Assembly: GCF_001278945.1 (NCBI RefSeq)
Contig: NZ_LGRV01000007.1
Coordinates: forward strand, 453,303 to 517,302
Reading direction: 5' to 3'
DNA length: 64,000 nucleotides
From: Lysinibacillus contaminans
GTDB lineage: Bacteria > Bacillota > Bacilli > Bacillales_A > Planococcaceae
Shown here: positions 36,998 to 47,396 of the stretch, one piece after another
How positions within the stretch are numbered: the stretch's first letter is position 1
Layout of the letters: each line of letters starts with the position of its first letter
Position numbers and translations under genes: made by a program
Notes under the pieces: generated by a model
Databases searched by the model: none
The model's input: the letters and a program-made list of their open reading frames with translations, nothing else
What the model was told of the DNA's origin: nothing

Positions 36998-37201
36998 TTA
37001 ATGATGGTCTGCTGCATCTGGAGTTGGTTCGTTTGGAATGATAGCGCCAATTACGAAAATTAGTACTGTGAACACAACAGAAAGGATAGCGCCTGTTTGG
37101 AAGTTAAAGTCTACGTTTAGTACAGAACTTACTACGTAGTTTAACATTGAAACAAGTATGAATGACCATATGAATGTTACGATATATTGCATTAAATTCA
37201 C
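36998..37201 (-). CDS. Small two-helix membrane protein, DUF2929 (YjzD-like)
   Basis: The 67-residue protein has two membrane helices (about 5-25 and 35-55) and ends in an acidic, His-containing tail. It resembles the DUF2929 family, of which YjzD lies near fabH in B. subtilis; here too it lies directly upstream of fabH on the opposite strand. Function unknown. Confidence 0.72.
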   Translation of the reverse strand: MNLMQYIVTFIWSFILVSMLNYVVSSVLNVDFNFQTGAILSVVFTVLIFVIGAIIPNEPTPDAADHH

Positions 37202-37325
37202 CTCTACCGAACTTTTTGAAAATCACTAAATTTTACTACATATACATTATCATATCATAACATAAGACGAAAAAAAAAGAACCTTTTTCAATAAACATGG
37301 CGAAATTGTCACACGATTTCAACTG

Positions 37326-37354
37326 TTGTTTTCAGAAAAATTATGAGTTATAAT
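37326..37354 (+). promoter_or_regulatory. Sigma-A promoter of fabHF
   Basis: TTGTTT and a perfect TATAAT with a 17-base spacer. The -10 touches the FapR-like operator. Confidence 0.65.
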
Positions 37355-37370
37355 TAAGACCAGTTACTAA
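37354..37370 (+). promoter_or_regulatory. FapR-like operator of fabHF
   Basis: TTAAGACCAGTTACTAA matches the FapR palindrome TTAGTACCAGATACTAA at 14 of 17 positions. The right half TACTAA is exact. FapR represses fatty-acid synthesis until malonyl-CoA rises, and fabHA-fabF is a known target in B. subtilis. Position downstream of the -10 fits repression. Confidence 0.72.
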
Positions 37371-37403
37371 TAATTGATAGTAAGAAAGCAGAGGGGTTGC
37401 TGT

Positions 37404-38342
37404 ATGAACGCAGGTATTATAGGGATAGGAAGATACGTTCCGGAAAAAGTAATGACGAATTTTGATTTAGAAAAAATGATGGATACGTCGGATGAGTGGA
37501 TTCGTACTCGTACAGGAATTGAAGAACGTAGATTTGCTGCAGACACACAAGAGACTTCAGATTTAGCAGTAGCCGCTGCAAAAGATGCATTAAATAACGC
37601 AGGGATTGCTGCTGAGGAAATTGGTTTGGTACTAGTGGCAACAGTGACGCAAGACCAAGCGTTTCCCAGCGTGGCATGTATGGTGCAAGATCAGATTGGT
37701 GCAGTAAATGCAGCTGCGATGGATGTTGGTGCAGCGTGTGCGGGTTTTATATATGGAATGGTGACAGCAAAACAATTTGTAGAATCAAATGCTTATAAAT
37801 ATGTCTTAGTAGTAGGTGTTGAAAAACTGTCCAAAGTAATCGATTGGGAAGATCGTAATACAGCTGTTTTATTTGGAGATGGGGCGAGTGCAGCGGTTTT
37901 GGGGCAAGTATCTGAAGGTAGAGGGATTCTATCGTTCGAGCTTGGATCAGATGGCTCCGGTGGAAAACATCTTTATTTAACGCAACAACAGACGATTGCG
38001 ATGAATGGTCGCGAAGTGTTTAAGTTTGCTGTTCGTCAAATGGGTGAATCGGCTATAAATGTACTAGACAAGGCAGGGTTATCAAAAGAAGATGTGGACC
38101 TGTTAGTACCACATCAAGCGAATATGCGCATTATGGAATCAGCGCGCGAACGTTTAGAGTTGCCTCCTGAAAAAATGTCAAAAACGATTCACAAATATGG
38201 CAATACATCAGCCGCATCTATTGGTATTTCTTTGGTGGAGGAGTTAGAAGCGGGGAAAATAAAAGATGATGATTTATTAGTCCTTATAGGATTTGGTGGC
38301 GGCTTGACATGGGGCGCTCTTACGATGAGATGGGGAAAATAA
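37404..38342 (+). CDS. fabH: 3-oxoacyl-ACP synthase III
   Basis: FabH condenses acetyl- or branched acyl-CoA primers with malonyl-ACP to start fatty-acid chains. The 312-residue product has the catalytic Cys in AACAGFIYG, His in PHQANMRI and Asn in [12 protein letters not shown] 37404 has GAGGGG upstream; an upstream TTG at 37374 is in the leader. fabF follows after 31 bases, and a FapR-like operator precedes the pair. Confidence 0.97.
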   Translation: MNAGIIGIGRYVPEKVMTNFDLEKMMDTSDEWIRTRTGIEERRFAADTQETSDLAVAAAKDALNNAGIAAEEIGLVLVATVTQDQAFPSVACMVQDQIGAVNAAAMDVGAACAGFIYGMVTAKQFVESNAYKYVLVVGVEKLSKVIDWEDRNTAVLFGDGASAAVLGQVSEGRGILSFELGSDGSGGKHLYLTQQQTIAMNGREVFKFAVRQMGESAINVLDKAGLSKEDVDLLVPHQANMRIMESARERLELPPEKMSKTIHKYGNTSAASIGISLVEELEAGKIKDDDLLVLIGFGGGLTWGALTMRWGK

Positions 38343-38373
38343 CAATAAAAAATCGCTTGAGGGGAGTAAGACA

Positions 38374-39615
38374 ATGAGTAAACGACGTGTAGTGATAACA
38401 GGAATTGGCGCAGTAACACCACTGGGGAATAGCATTGAAGAAACGTGGGAAAACATAAAAGCAGGTAAGTCAGGTGTAGGTGAACTAACACGCTTAAATA
38501 AAGATCTATTTGCTGCTAAAATTGCGGCAGAAGTAAAAGACTTTGATATTGAAAAGTATATTGAGCGTAAGGAAGCCCGTAAAATGGACCGCTTCACGCA
38601 TTATGCACTTGCCGCGTCTATCATGGCGATGAAAGACGCACAACTTACAATCGATGAAGAATTAGCTCCGCGCGCAGGTGTATGGATAGGTTCAGGAATT
38701 GGTGGTATGGAAACATACGAGCAACAATTTTTAACGTTCCAAGAGCGCGGTGCAAGACGTGTGAGTCCATTTTTTGTTCCAATGATGATTCCAGATATGG
38801 CATCAGGTCAAGTATCTATTCATTTTGGCGCAAAGGGCATTAATTCTTGTTCTGTAACGGCTTGTGCATCTGGCACGAATTCAATTGGTGATGCGTTTAA
38901 AGTTATTGAACGTAATGATGCGGATGTTATGATTACAGGTGGCGCAGAGTCTCCAATCGTGACAATGGCAGTGGCTGGTTTCTGTGCAAATACTGCATTA
39001 TCTTTAAATACAGATCCAACAACAGCTTCTCGTCCATTTGATAAAAACCGTGACGGCTTTATTATCGCTGAAGGTGCAGGTATTGTGATTTTAGAAGAAT
39101 ATGAACATGCAAAAGCTCGCGGTGCGAAAATCTATGCTGAAGTCCTTGGCTATGGGTCTACAGGTGATGCACATCATATTACTGCTCCAGCACCTGAAGG
39201 CGAAGGTGCTGCACGTGCGATGAAGCAAGCATTAGCAGATGGTGGCGTAGAACCATCACAGGTAGACTATATTAATGCACACGGTACAAGTACGCCATAT
39301 AATGATTTATTCGAAACACAAGCAGTTAAAACAACTTTTGGCGAACATGCTTATAAACTAGCGATGAGCTCGACAAAATCAATGACAGGTCACTTACTAG
39401 GCGCAGCTGGCGGTGTAGAAGCAATCTTTACAGCATTAGCTTTAAAAGAAGGTATTTTACCACCGACAATGAACTTGACAGAGCCAGACCCAGAATGTGA
39501 CTTAGATTATGTGCCGAATGAAGCACGCAAAGCAAACATTGAATATGCAATGAGTAATTCGCTAGGCTTCGGCGGACATAACGCAAGTTTATTATTTAAG
39601 AAATATGAAGATTAA
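38374..39615 (+). CDS. fabF: 3-oxoacyl-ACP synthase II
   Basis: FabF elongates acyl-ACP with malonyl-ACP. The 413-residue product has the catalytic Cys in [10 protein letters not shown], the His in [11 protein letters not shown] and the second His in [20 protein letters not shown] precedes ATG 38374. It is in an operon with fabH and ends at a strong terminator. Confidence 0.98.
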   Translation: MSKRRVVITGIGAVTPLGNSIEETWENIKAGKSGVGELTRLNKDLFAAKIAAEVKDFDIEKYIERKEARKMDRFTHYALAASIMAMKDAQLTIDEELAPRAGVWIGSGIGGMETYEQQFLTFQERGARRVSPFFVPMMIPDMASGQVSIHFGAKGINSCSVTACASGTNSIGDAFKVIERNDADVMITGGAESPIVTMAVAGFCANTALSLNTDPTTASRPFDKNRDGFIIAEGAGIVILEEYEHAKARGAKIYAEVLGYGSTGDAHHITAPAPEGEGAARAMKQALADGGVEPSQVDYINAHGTSTPYNDLFETQAVKTTFGEHAYKLAMSSTKSMTGHLLGAAGGVEAIFTALALKEGILPPTMNLTEPDPECDLDYVPNEARKANIEYAMSNSLGFGGHNASLLFKKYED

Positions 39616-39618
39616 TAG

Positions 39619-39660
39619 AAAACGTCAGCCATAATTTCTATGGCTGACGTCTTTTTTATT
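39619..39660 (+). terminator. Terminator after fabF
   Basis: AACGTCAGCCATA pairs with TATGGCTGACGT, followed by T6. Confidence 0.93.
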
Positions 39661-39710
39661 GTCTTTTCGAATAAATGATAAGTAAGAAGAAATAGAAAGG
39701 ATGCGCTTAT

Positions 39711-39923
39711 TTGTTTCGTTTATTTTTATTTTTACTTAGTTATGGTTTATTGATTCTATCTATAGGCAATCTGATTTTATATCTAAACTATCGTACACTT
39801 GGCTACTCGTGGTCGGTCGTTTTCAAATTCATGCTACACACAACCGAATTTTACTTAGCAATCGGTGCATGTATTATCTTGTGTAGTGTCGTGCTTGATT
39901 TTGGCTTTGACCGCACAACCTAA
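39711..39923 (+). CDS. Small two-helix membrane protein
   Basis: The 70-residue protein has two membrane helices (residues about 3-25 and 45-63) separated by a YRTLGYSW loop. No family recognised. TTG 39711 has GAAAGGATG about 8 bases upstream. Its 3' end overlaps the end of the convergent gene by 4 bases. Function unknown. Confidence 0.7.
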   Translation: MFRLFLFLLSYGLLILSIGNLILYLNYRTLGYSWSVVFKFMLHTTEFYLAIGACIILCSVVLDFGFDRTT

Positions 39924-40240
39924 TTTGTGAGATAAGGACTGAATTTTACCGTAACTCCAGTGCCCAACTCAGCTGCAACTTTTTGGGCAAGCTGTGTTCC
40001 TTGTCCGTCGTGTGCTTGTGCTAGATGTTCGGCTCCTTCAATAAATGAATCGTTTTCGATATCAATCCATTCACCAAAGTCACACATCCATGTCGTTAAT
40101 TCAGTGACTAAAGCTTCACTTAGCGGCATCTCTTCTAATTCTAAATTAGCGAGGCATTGGCCACACCAAAGCGGGTCTGCGCCAAAATCGCCTTCTATAA
40201 TAAATGTTGTGAGAGCTTTCTTACAATTTTCGCAGTGCAT
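39920..40240 (-). CDS. Small CxxC/CxxC protein of unknown function
   Basis: The 106-residue acidic protein begins MHCENCKKAL and has WCGQCL at about 25-30, so four cysteines form a likely zinc knuckle in the first 30 residues. The rest is a helical and beta-strand region without a motif I recognise. It lies 10 bases downstream of trpS in the same direction and is probably cotranscribed with it. Confidence 0.7.
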   Translation of the reverse strand: MHCENCKKALTTFIIEGDFGADPLWCGQCLANLELEEMPLSEALVTELTTWMCDFGEWIDIENDSFIEGAEHLAQAHDGQGTQLAQKVAAELGTGVTVKFSPYLTN

Positions 40241-40250
40241 ATAATACCTC

Positions 40251-41252
<1,002 letters not shown>

Positions 41253-41337
41253 CTATAAATCAATTTCATCTCTGCGTAATAAAGTCCAGAGTGTTTCCAT
41301 TTATTCAGTTAGTGTTAGAGCAACAACTGAATAAATA

Positions 41338-41622
41338 AAAAAACATCATGCGTCCTCATTAGTTTTTCTAATGAAGGGACGAATGATGTTTGTATCCGCG
41401 GTACCACCCAGCTTGCCTAAAAGGCCACTCTTCTTCGTAACGTGAAGGAACGAGCTTTGCTAATGGGTTTCATGAGAATACATGAACGTTCACAAAGCCA
41501 ACTCAGAAGTCCATTCCAAATGCGTGCATGATCTGTTTACAGCGACCACAGACTCTCTATACAGGCAGGTTGCATTTGTACTATTCTTCGTCAGCGTTTT
41601 TAGTATTGCTGAAATTATATTA
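41338..41622 (-). ncRNA. T-box riboswitch leader of trpS
   Basis: On the minus strand the conserved T-box TGGGTGGTACCGCGG lies at 41396-41410. It is followed by a terminator hairpin (AACATCAT...ATGATGTT, 41338-41391, then T-run) that the tRNA-bound form would replace. Upstream, stem I features are seen, including AGAGAG and GGACTTCTGAG. The specifier is probably TGG (Trp) in AATGGAC at about 41521-41523; this codon placement is inferred. A TATAAT-type -10 lies near 41622-41634. Confidence 0.93.
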
Positions 41623-41650
41623 TAAAGATTCGTCTAAAAGCAAGCATATC

Positions 41651-41795
41651 TATTACGCCTTGGCGTAATAGAGTCCAGATTTTAAATTGTGCTGAGATGT
41701 GCGTGGTGCAACTCAGTTAGCCGTTACGGTACGACGAAATGACTTTAGCAAGAGTTTCGTTATTAAGTCAGCGTAAGGACGCCCATTGAATGAAG
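41651..41795 (+). repeat. Structured intergenic repeat, copy 3 (shortened)
   Basis: It begins with the hairpin TATTACGCC-TT-GGCGTAATA and shares GTCCAGATTTT, AATTGTG, CAGTTAGCCGTT, CGACGAAAT and the end region CAGCGT...GGAC-CCATTGAAT with copy 1 at 1698-1945. The middle is shorter. It lies upstream of the trpS leader, in the gap before spx. Confidence 0.65.
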
Positions 41796-42128
41796 ATAAA
41801 AGTCAGACTTTTGGCGGTGTTTTTGTTAGCAAGAAAAAATTATGATATAGTTAGTTTCTTTTTTTATCAAAAAAGAAACCTTTATTAATAAGGATACGTT
41901 TAATTTGTACACATGTAAATGACATTATTCTCGTTTGAATAATTTAAATGAGAATAAAAAAAATTAAAAAATTAACGTTTAATATTGCTTAAAAATGGGA
42001 ATATTATTACTAGCTCCTTTATCACAATGAGAAAATAGGTGCTTTGAAAGCGCACTAATCGACATAATAATTCATTATATCGTCTTTCTTTTTTCATTGG
42101 GACTATATTCAAACTCATCAGATTGTTG
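41796..42128. other. AT-rich intergenic region upstream of spx
   Basis: No gene is seen. It holds a hairpin GTTTCTTTTTT-ATC-AAAAAAGAAAC at 41853-41879 and an inverted repeat TTATTCTC...GAGAATAA around 41930-41965. The spx promoter follows at 42129. Confidence 0.5.
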
Positions 42129-42166
42129 TATAATGAAGAGGTGGTTTCAAATTAAACTAATTCTAA
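42129..42166 (+). promoter_or_regulatory. spx promoter with a PerR-like box
   Basis: A perfect TATAAT lies at 42129-42134 without a good -35. TTAAACTAATTCTAA (42152-42166) matches the PerR consensus TTATAATNATTATAA at 12 of 15 positions. In B. subtilis PerR represses a spx promoter from a site downstream of the start. The AT-rich context makes a chance match possible. Confidence 0.4.
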
Positions 42167-42218
42167 TTAATACACCAATTTATAGATACCGAAATTTAAC
42201 AGGAAAGGATGTGTAAAT

Positions 42219-42617
42219 ATGTTAGTAACTTTATTTACATCACCAAGTTGTACTTCTTGTCGAAAAGCTAAAGCATGGTTGGAGGAACACGAAATTCCTT
42301 ATACCGAGCGTAATATTTTTTCTGAACCTTTAAGTATTAGTGAAATAAAAGAAATTTTACGCATGACTGAAGATGGAACGGACGAAATTATTTCAACTAG
42401 ATCAAAAATTTTCCAAAAATTAAATGTCGACGTTGAAAGCTTACCGTTACAACGTTTATACGAATTAATTCAAGAATATCCAGGCTTATTACGTCGTCCT
42501 ATTATTTTGGATGAAAAACGTTTGCAAGTTGGGTACAATGAAGATGAAATACGACGTTTTTTACCGCGTAAAGTGCGTGCTTATCAATTACAAGAAGCAC
42601 AACGAATGGTGAACTAA
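42219..42617 (+). CDS. spx: Transcription regulator Spx
   Basis: Spx binds the RNA polymerase alpha C-terminal domain and redirects transcription under disulphide stress. The 132-residue product has the redox switch CTSC (residues about 11-14), the Gly/Arg core of the ArsC fold and the C-terminus [18 protein letters not shown], almost identical to B. subtilis. It is degraded by ClpXP with the adaptor SpxH, encoded at 47792. AGGAAAGGATG lies before ATG 42219. Confidence 0.97.
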   Translation: MLVTLFTSPSCTSCRKAKAWLEEHEIPYTERNIFSEPLSISEIKEILRMTEDGTDEIISTRSKIFQKLNVDVESLPLQRLYELIQEYPGLLRRPIILDEKRLQVGYNEDEIRRFLPRKVRAYQLQEAQRMVN

Positions 42618-42642
42618 GCACAAGTGTATAATTAAATCGACC

Positions 42643-42689
42643 TAGATGTTACACAAATGCAAAATGCATACTGTGACATCTATTTTTTT
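42643..42689 (+). terminator. Terminator after spx
   Basis: TAGATGTTACACA pairs with TGTGACATCTA (one mismatch or wobble), then T7. Confidence 0.85.
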
Positions 42690-43049
42690 ATGCCTTAATA
42701 AGGTGAAATCAATATACGAATCAAATAATAATTGGTAGGTGAAAGTCATATATTTCCGTGAAAGTATGTTAAACTTGATTTAAACAAAATAGTTTACTAC
42801 AATTTTAATATTCAAATATCTTTTGCGAAAAGGTGTATATCCTTTTCATTTTATGAAAGAACAGCATACAATAGAATTAGAGACACCTGTAACCAGCAAT
42901 ATCAAGGATTCAGTTGCTCAAAAATTTTGTTGTAGTGTGGTCAAAGGTTGAAAAACAAAATTAATTAAAGATTAAAAACAATGATTCATAGCATACTAAA
43001 TGAAAGAAACTGTTTTTCGACAAATGACAGTGAAGGGAGATGAGGTCTA
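42690..43049. other. Intergenic region upstream of mecA
   Basis: A 360-base AT-rich stretch. A 32-codon open frame at 42853-42951 (ATG, no convincing ribosome site) is the only coding hint and I do not support it. A half CtsR site GGTCAAA at about 42940 has no partner. The mecA ribosome site GAAGGGAGATGAGG lies at its end. Confidence 0.4.
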
Positions 43050-43718
43050 ATGGACATCGAACGTGTAAATGAAAACACGCTCAAGCTCTTTATTACGTAC
43101 AATGATATAGAGGACCGCGGCTATAGTCGTGAAGAAATTTGGTACAATCGAGCAAAGGGTGAACAACTTTTTTGGGATATGATTGATGAAGTAAACACGG
43201 ATGATTATTTTGATGTAGAGGGTCCTATTTGGATTCATATTAATGCGTCTGAAGTAGGCTTGGAGATCATTGTCACACGTGCTCATATTTTAAAAGACGG
43301 TGAAACATTAGATGGTCATTCGAATTATGATGAACATAAGGATATGTATGGTCCTTTTGATGAGGTTGGCGACGAGTTGCTCAGTCAACTAAGCCAATTC
43401 GGTGATTTGGATGAATCAGAATTGTTCATGGATACCGATATTTACGTATATAAATTTAAAGATATAGATGAGTTAATCCCTGTGGCGAAACGTATGACAG
43501 TAGATGCAGTGGCATCCTCATTATTCAAATATGAAGAGCATTATTATTTAGTAGTTGATTATGCAAATGCAGATGAAGATTTAAATCGTCATGATAAAAA
43601 TGCAGTCATAAAAGAATTTTTAAGACCATCAAATTTCACGATTCATCGTTTAGAGGAATATGCAGAAAAAATTATGGAATTTGACTGCTTTGAAACAATT
43701 CGAAAATATTTTGCTTAG
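43050..43718 (+). CDS. mecA: Adaptor protein MecA
   Basis: MecA delivers ComK and other substrates to ClpCP, and promotes ClpC assembly. The 222-residue product has the N-terminal substrate-binding part (MDIERVNENTLKLFITYNDIEDRGY) and the C-terminal ClpC-binding domain (ELFMDTDIYVYKFKDIDELIPVAKR, SSLFKYEEHYYLVVD). Acidic linker of about 40 residues between. comK is also in the window, at 503. Followed by coiA, as in B. subtilis. Confidence 0.97.
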   Translation: MDIERVNENTLKLFITYNDIEDRGYSREEIWYNRAKGEQLFWDMIDEVNTDDYFDVEGPIWIHINASEVGLEIIVTRAHILKDGETLDGHSNYDEHKDMYGPFDEVGDELLSQLSQFGDLDESELFMDTDIYVYKFKDIDELIPVAKRMTVDAVASSLFKYEEHYYLVVDYANADEDLNRHDKNAVIKEFLRPSNFTIHRLEEYAEKIMEFDCFETIRKYFA

Positions 43719-43727
43719 TGTAGAAGC

Positions 43728-43758
43728 TCCCGAAATCTGGGGGCTTTTTCTTTTTATC
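43728..43758 (+). terminator. Probable terminator after mecA
   Basis: AGCTCCC pairs with GGGGGCT (one G-U) around GAAATCT, followed by T5. Confidence 0.65.
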
Positions 43759-43860
43759 TTGCAAAAAAACTATGCAAAAATCAATCTTGAAGAAAAAGCC
43801 GCGTTTTTATTGATATGCTATTTGTTTATTTTTACAATGGGCTAAAAAGGTGGAGATCCC

Positions 43861-44982
43861 ATGCTTATTGCCATTACTGAGAAGAGCCAACGATTTATTT
43901 CTTATGAATATACAAGAAATGTATTACAACAATTGCGGCAACAGGGGAAATTTTATTGTCCGCAATGTCAACAACCTGTTCAATTGAAAATAGGCACAAT
44001 TAATATCCCGCATTTTGCACATATCGCCAATCAAGCATGTGATCGATTGTTTGCCGAAGGAGAATCGGTCCTTCATTTGAAAGGCAAAATACAGTTATTT
44101 GAATGGCTCAAAAAGCTTGGGCATACAGTAGAGCTAGAGCCTTATTTATCTAAATTGGCGCAAAGACCAGATATACTTTTGACAAAGCAGGATCAGTTAG
44201 TTGCAGTTGAATTTCAATGTAGCTCCATATCATATGAAAAATGGAGAGCACGTACAGATGGCTACAAAAAAGAGCGAATAGAAGCATTATGGCTCTTTCA
44301 AACACCGCCGAAAAAAAGTTCCCTAGGTATACACAAAATTTCAATTACTCCTCTAATGCAACAAGTAATTACCCGTCCACTGCAAGGCTTACCATATATA
44401 GTGACTTTCGATGCGAATACCTCACAATTTATATACTGGTCGAATCTTCTTCACCTTCAAGGGCATACTTTTATAACGAAAGTGCAATGCTTACCTAGTG
44501 AAAAGCAAGGATACCCATTTTTTGAACCGAAATCTATATCAAAAGATGAATTTAATCGTTACTGGCAATTATATAAAAAAACAGGTGAGCAATACGTATA
44601 TCAACGGCTACTTCGAAGTAAAAAAGGTGTACAAGACCCATTTTTAAGGAGCTGTTATGAAATGAGCTTCTCACTTGAATCAATGCCACCATACGTAGGA
44701 TTACCCGTGAAAAATTCTGAAGCGATTCCTTGTTTTTCGATTGAATGGCAAACGATGCTGCATTATTTCTGTAGGCAACTACAATTGCAACCTCATGAAT
44801 TATGTAAAGGAGATATCCAGCTATTTCTTCATCAGTTGGGAGTAGAACCGACAGCTGCATCCGTACAAGCTGTGGAAGATTATAGCGTGGTTCTTGAAAA
44901 GGCTTTTAGTAGTACAGATAGTATTTCGGCTATTTGTGAGCAAGTGTACGTACATTTATTTGCAATTGACACAGTATGCTGA
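43861..44982 (+). CDS. coiA: Competence protein CoiA
   Basis: CoiA is a nuclease-like protein required for late steps of transformation. The 373-residue product has a zinc-finger-like N-terminus with FYCPQCQQPVQLK and PHFAHIANQACDRL, then the nuclease core RPDILLTKQDQLVAVEFQCSS, in which D and ExQ match the restriction-endonuclease-like fold. GGTGGAG precedes ATG 43861. It lies between mecA and pepF as in B. subtilis. With comK and mecA it suggests that the species keeps competence genes. Confidence 0.92.
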   Translation: MLIAITEKSQRFISYEYTRNVLQQLRQQGKFYCPQCQQPVQLKIGTINIPHFAHIANQACDRLFAEGESVLHLKGKIQLFEWLKKLGHTVELEPYLSKLAQRPDILLTKQDQLVAVEFQCSSISYEKWRARTDGYKKERIEALWLFQTPPKKSSLGIHKISITPLMQQVITRPLQGLPYIVTFDANTSQFIYWSNLLHLQGHTFITKVQCLPSEKQGYPFFEPKSISKDEFNRYWQLYKKTGEQYVYQRLLRSKKGVQDPFLRSCYEMSFSLESMPPYVGLPVKNSEAIPCFSIEWQTMLHYFCRQLQLQPHELCKGDIQLFLHQLGVEPTAASVQAVEDYSVVLEKAFSSTDSISAICEQVYVHLFAIDTVC

Positions 44983-45027
44983 GAAAATATGAGAGTAAAG
45001 GAAAACTTATATAGAGGGGGCTGGCAC

Positions 45028-46845
45028 ATGGCTAGTAACAGCAATCAGGTTTTAATGAGAAACGAAGTACCAGAAGAATTAACTTGGCGCTTGGAGGACA
45101 TTTTTGCAACAGACGCACTTTGGGAAGAAGAGTTTAAAGAAGTTGCGGCACTTGCAAAAAAGGCGTCTAGTTATGCAGGTACCTTAGGAAACGGTGCAGA
45201 TGCCTTACTAGAAGTTTTAACGTATTACGATGAAATTTATGGACGTGCAATGAAATTATATACGTACGCACATATGCGTTATGATCAGGATACAACGAAT
45301 AACTTTTATCAAGATATGAACAGTCGTATTCAGACGTTAGCAACAAATATTTCAACGGCATTATCATTTATCACACCTGAAATTTTAGCATTAAGTGAAG
45401 ATACAATTGAGAGTTATTTAGCAGACAATAAAGATTTACAATTATATAGACAATCTTTGAAAGAAATTACGATGGGCCGCCCGCACGTTTTACCAGCTGA
45501 CCAAGAAGCTCTATTGGCACAAATGTCAGAGGTAACAGGCACAGCATCGAACACATTTGGTATGTTAAATAATGCGGATATCGTGTTTCCAAAAGTGAAA
45601 AATGAGGACGGCGAGGAAATTCAGCTAACACACGGTAACTACATTAAATTTTTAGAAAGTAAAGACAGTAGCGTACGTGAAGCCGCGTTTAAAGCAATGT
45701 ATGCAACATATGGAAGTTTTAAAAATACGTTTGCTTCAACGTTAACGGGTAATGTGAAAAAACACAATGTTAATGCACGTATTCGTAACTATAGTTCAGC
45801 TCGTCACGCAGCAATGGCGAATAACTTTATTCCTGAAAATGTGTATGATCAGCTAGTCGAAACAATTCACAATCATCTACCGGTATTACACCGTTATATT
45901 GCATTACGTAAAAAGGTGCTTGGCGTGGACAAATTGCATATGTGGGACTTATTCACACCGCTAGTTAAAGAAGTTGAAATGAAGATGCCCTACGACGAAG
46001 CGAAAGATATTTTAGTGAAGGCCTTAGCCCCACTTGGTGAAGAATATCAAGATATCGTACAAAGTGGTTTTGACAATCGTTGGGTGGACGTAAAAGAAAA
46101 CAAAGGAAAACGAAGTGGTGCATATTCTTCGGGCACATATGGGACAAATCCGTATATACTGATGAATTGGCAAGATAATGTCGATAACTTATTTACACTA
46201 GCGCATGAGTTTGGTCACAGTGTCCACAGTTACTACACACGTAAAAATCAACCATTTGTATACGGAGACTACTCAATTTTCGTAGCGGAAGTAGCCTCAA
46301 CATGTAATGAGGAACTATTAAATGACTATTTATTAAAAACAATTGAGGATCCACAGCAAAAAATTTATTTATTAAATCATTGGTTAGATGGATTCCGAAG
46401 CACGGTTTTCCGTCAAACAATGTTCGCAGAATTTGAGCACATGATTCACGAAATGGATCAAAATGGTGAGTCATTAACAGCAGAACGTTTAATAGAAGTA
46501 TACTATGGCTTAAATAAGCAATATTTCGGAGAAGACATTGTTGTCGATGAAGAAATTGGCCTGGAATGGGCACGTATCCCACACTTCTATTACAATTATT
46601 ATGTGTATCAATATGCAACTGGTAAATCTGCTGCAACTGCCTTAAGTAAACAAATTTTAGAAGAAGGTGCACCAGCTGTGGAACGTTATATCAATAACTT
46701 CTTGAAAGCCGGCTGTTCAGATTTCCCAATTGAAGTGTTAAAAGCTGCAGGTGTAGATATGAATGATGCAAAACCAATTGATGAAGCATGTAAAGTATTT
46801 GAAGAAAGATTAAATGAGTTAGAAAAATTATTGTTGAATAATTAA
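45028..46845 (+). CDS. pepF: Oligoendopeptidase F
   Basis: Cytoplasmic zinc metallopeptidase of the M3 family that degrades short peptides. The 605-residue product has HEFGH in LFTLAHEFGHSVHSYY and the third zinc ligand Glu in FVAEVASTCNEE. Length matches B. subtilis PepF. ATG 45028 has GAGGGGG upstream; an ATG at 44989 is in frame but has no ribosome site. Confidence 0.96.
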   Translation: MASNSNQVLMRNEVPEELTWRLEDIFATDALWEEEFKEVAALAKKASSYAGTLGNGADALLEVLTYYDEIYGRAMKLYTYAHMRYDQDTTNNFYQDMNSRIQTLATNISTALSFITPEILALSEDTIESYLADNKDLQLYRQSLKEITMGRPHVLPADQEALLAQMSEVTGTASNTFGMLNNADIVFPKVKNEDGEEIQLTHGNYIKFLESKDSSVREAAFKAMYATYGSFKNTFASTLTGNVKKHNVNARIRNYSSARHAAMANNFIPENVYDQLVETIHNHLPVLHRYIALRKKVLGVDKLHMWDLFTPLVKEVEMKMPYDEAKDILVKALAPLGEEYQDIVQSGFDNRWVDVKENKGKRSGAYSSGTYGTNPYILMNWQDNVDNLFTLAHEFGHSVHSYYTRKNQPFVYGDYSIFVAEVASTCNEELLNDYLLKTIEDPQQKIYLLNHWLDGFRSTVFRQTMFAEFEHMIHEMDQNGESLTAERLIEVYYGLNKQYFGEDIVVDEEIGLEWARIPHFYYNYYVYQYATGKSAATALSKQILEEGAPAVERYINNFLKAGCSDFPIEVLKAAGVDMNDAKPIDEACKVFEERLNELEKLLLNN

Positions 46846-46850
46846 AGTGG

Positions 46851-46884
46851 AAGGCTGTAGTGCAAGTGCTACAGCTTTTTTTTA
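46851..46884 (+). terminator. Terminator after pepF
   Basis: GGCTGTAG pairs with CTACAGCT around TGCAAGTG, then a long T-run. Confidence 0.88.
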
Positions 46885-46927
46885 TAAAATGAAGAAGTTA
46901 TCGTTATGAAATAAGGTACAACACCAA

Positions 46928-47100
46928 AATCTGTTCTTGAATGATTATCTATTGATATAAATTATTTGGAATGAGAGGCGTGGCGATTTCTGTGGGACAA
47001 GGGTGAGAGCTTAGACCAGCAAGAGTGAGGTGCGAGTGATGAGGAGGCTCAGCCAAAGCTCGCAATAAGCGGCTGCTAGTAGTGAAATGTACGGTCAAGC
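46928..47100. repeat. Degenerate GC-rich intergenic repeat, left of roxS
   Basis: After the flank AATCTGTTCTTGA comes a decayed copy of the Bacillaceae repeat in reverse orientation (GGCGATTTCTGTGGGA, GATGAGGAGGCTCAGCC). No coding potential. Confidence 0.5.
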
Positions 47101-47245
47101 ACATATTTTGAAAAAGAGCCTGAAATAATGCCAAGTATAATATTTTTTCAAAAAAATTTGCAATGATTTATGAGTATCTAGTTTAAGAACACCTTGTTGT
47201 AATCGCTTTCTATTTGACAAATTTGTGAATCTACGTCCGGTTCCG

Positions 47246-47274
47246 TTGCTAAATTTATTATTCCGTGATAAAGT
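47246..47274 (+). promoter_or_regulatory. roxS promoter
   Basis: TTGCTA (47246-47251), 17 bases, TAAAGT (47269-47274), with an extended TG at 47266-47267. It places the start of transcription at about 47281, where the roxS-like sequence begins. Confidence 0.6.
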
Positions 47275-47280
47275 AATTCC

Positions 47281-47296
47281 TGTGAAATAAATCACA
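47281..47296. promoter_or_regulatory. Fnr- or Rex-type palindrome at the roxS start
   Basis: TGTGAAATAAATCACA fits TGTGA-N6-TCACA exactly (Fnr/CRP type) and also resembles the Rex operator TTGTGAA-N4-TTCACAA. It overlaps the transcription start, which suits repression (Rex). The fnr gene is in this window. Confidence 0.6.
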
Positions 47297-47351
47297 AAAC
47301 AAACATACACCCCTTTGTTTGAACGTGAACATTTCTCCCATCCCCTTTGTG

Positions 47352-47396
47352 AAAAAAGAGGCGTCACTATCTGTCGAGGATAGCGGCGCCTCTTTT
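47352..47396 (+). terminator. Terminator of roxS
   Basis: AAAAGAGGCG pairs with CGCCTCTTTT, with CTATC/GATAG continuing the stem, then a short T-run. Confidence 0.92.

Noticed and set aside
42853..42951. 32-codon open frame upstream of mecA
   Set aside because: No ribosome site at a usable distance and no recognised family.
42940..42960. CtsR half-site GGTCAAA before mecA
   Set aside because: The second heptad is not present, so it does not form a CtsR operator.
43780..43815. ComK-like AAAA...TTTT boxes before coiA
   Set aside because: Spacings within and between the boxes are wrong (N6 and a 4-base gap); the region is simply A/T-rich.
47095..47367. 90-codon minus-strand open frame over the roxS locus
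   Set aside because: It overlaps the sRNA, its promoter and a decayed repeat, and resembles no protein.
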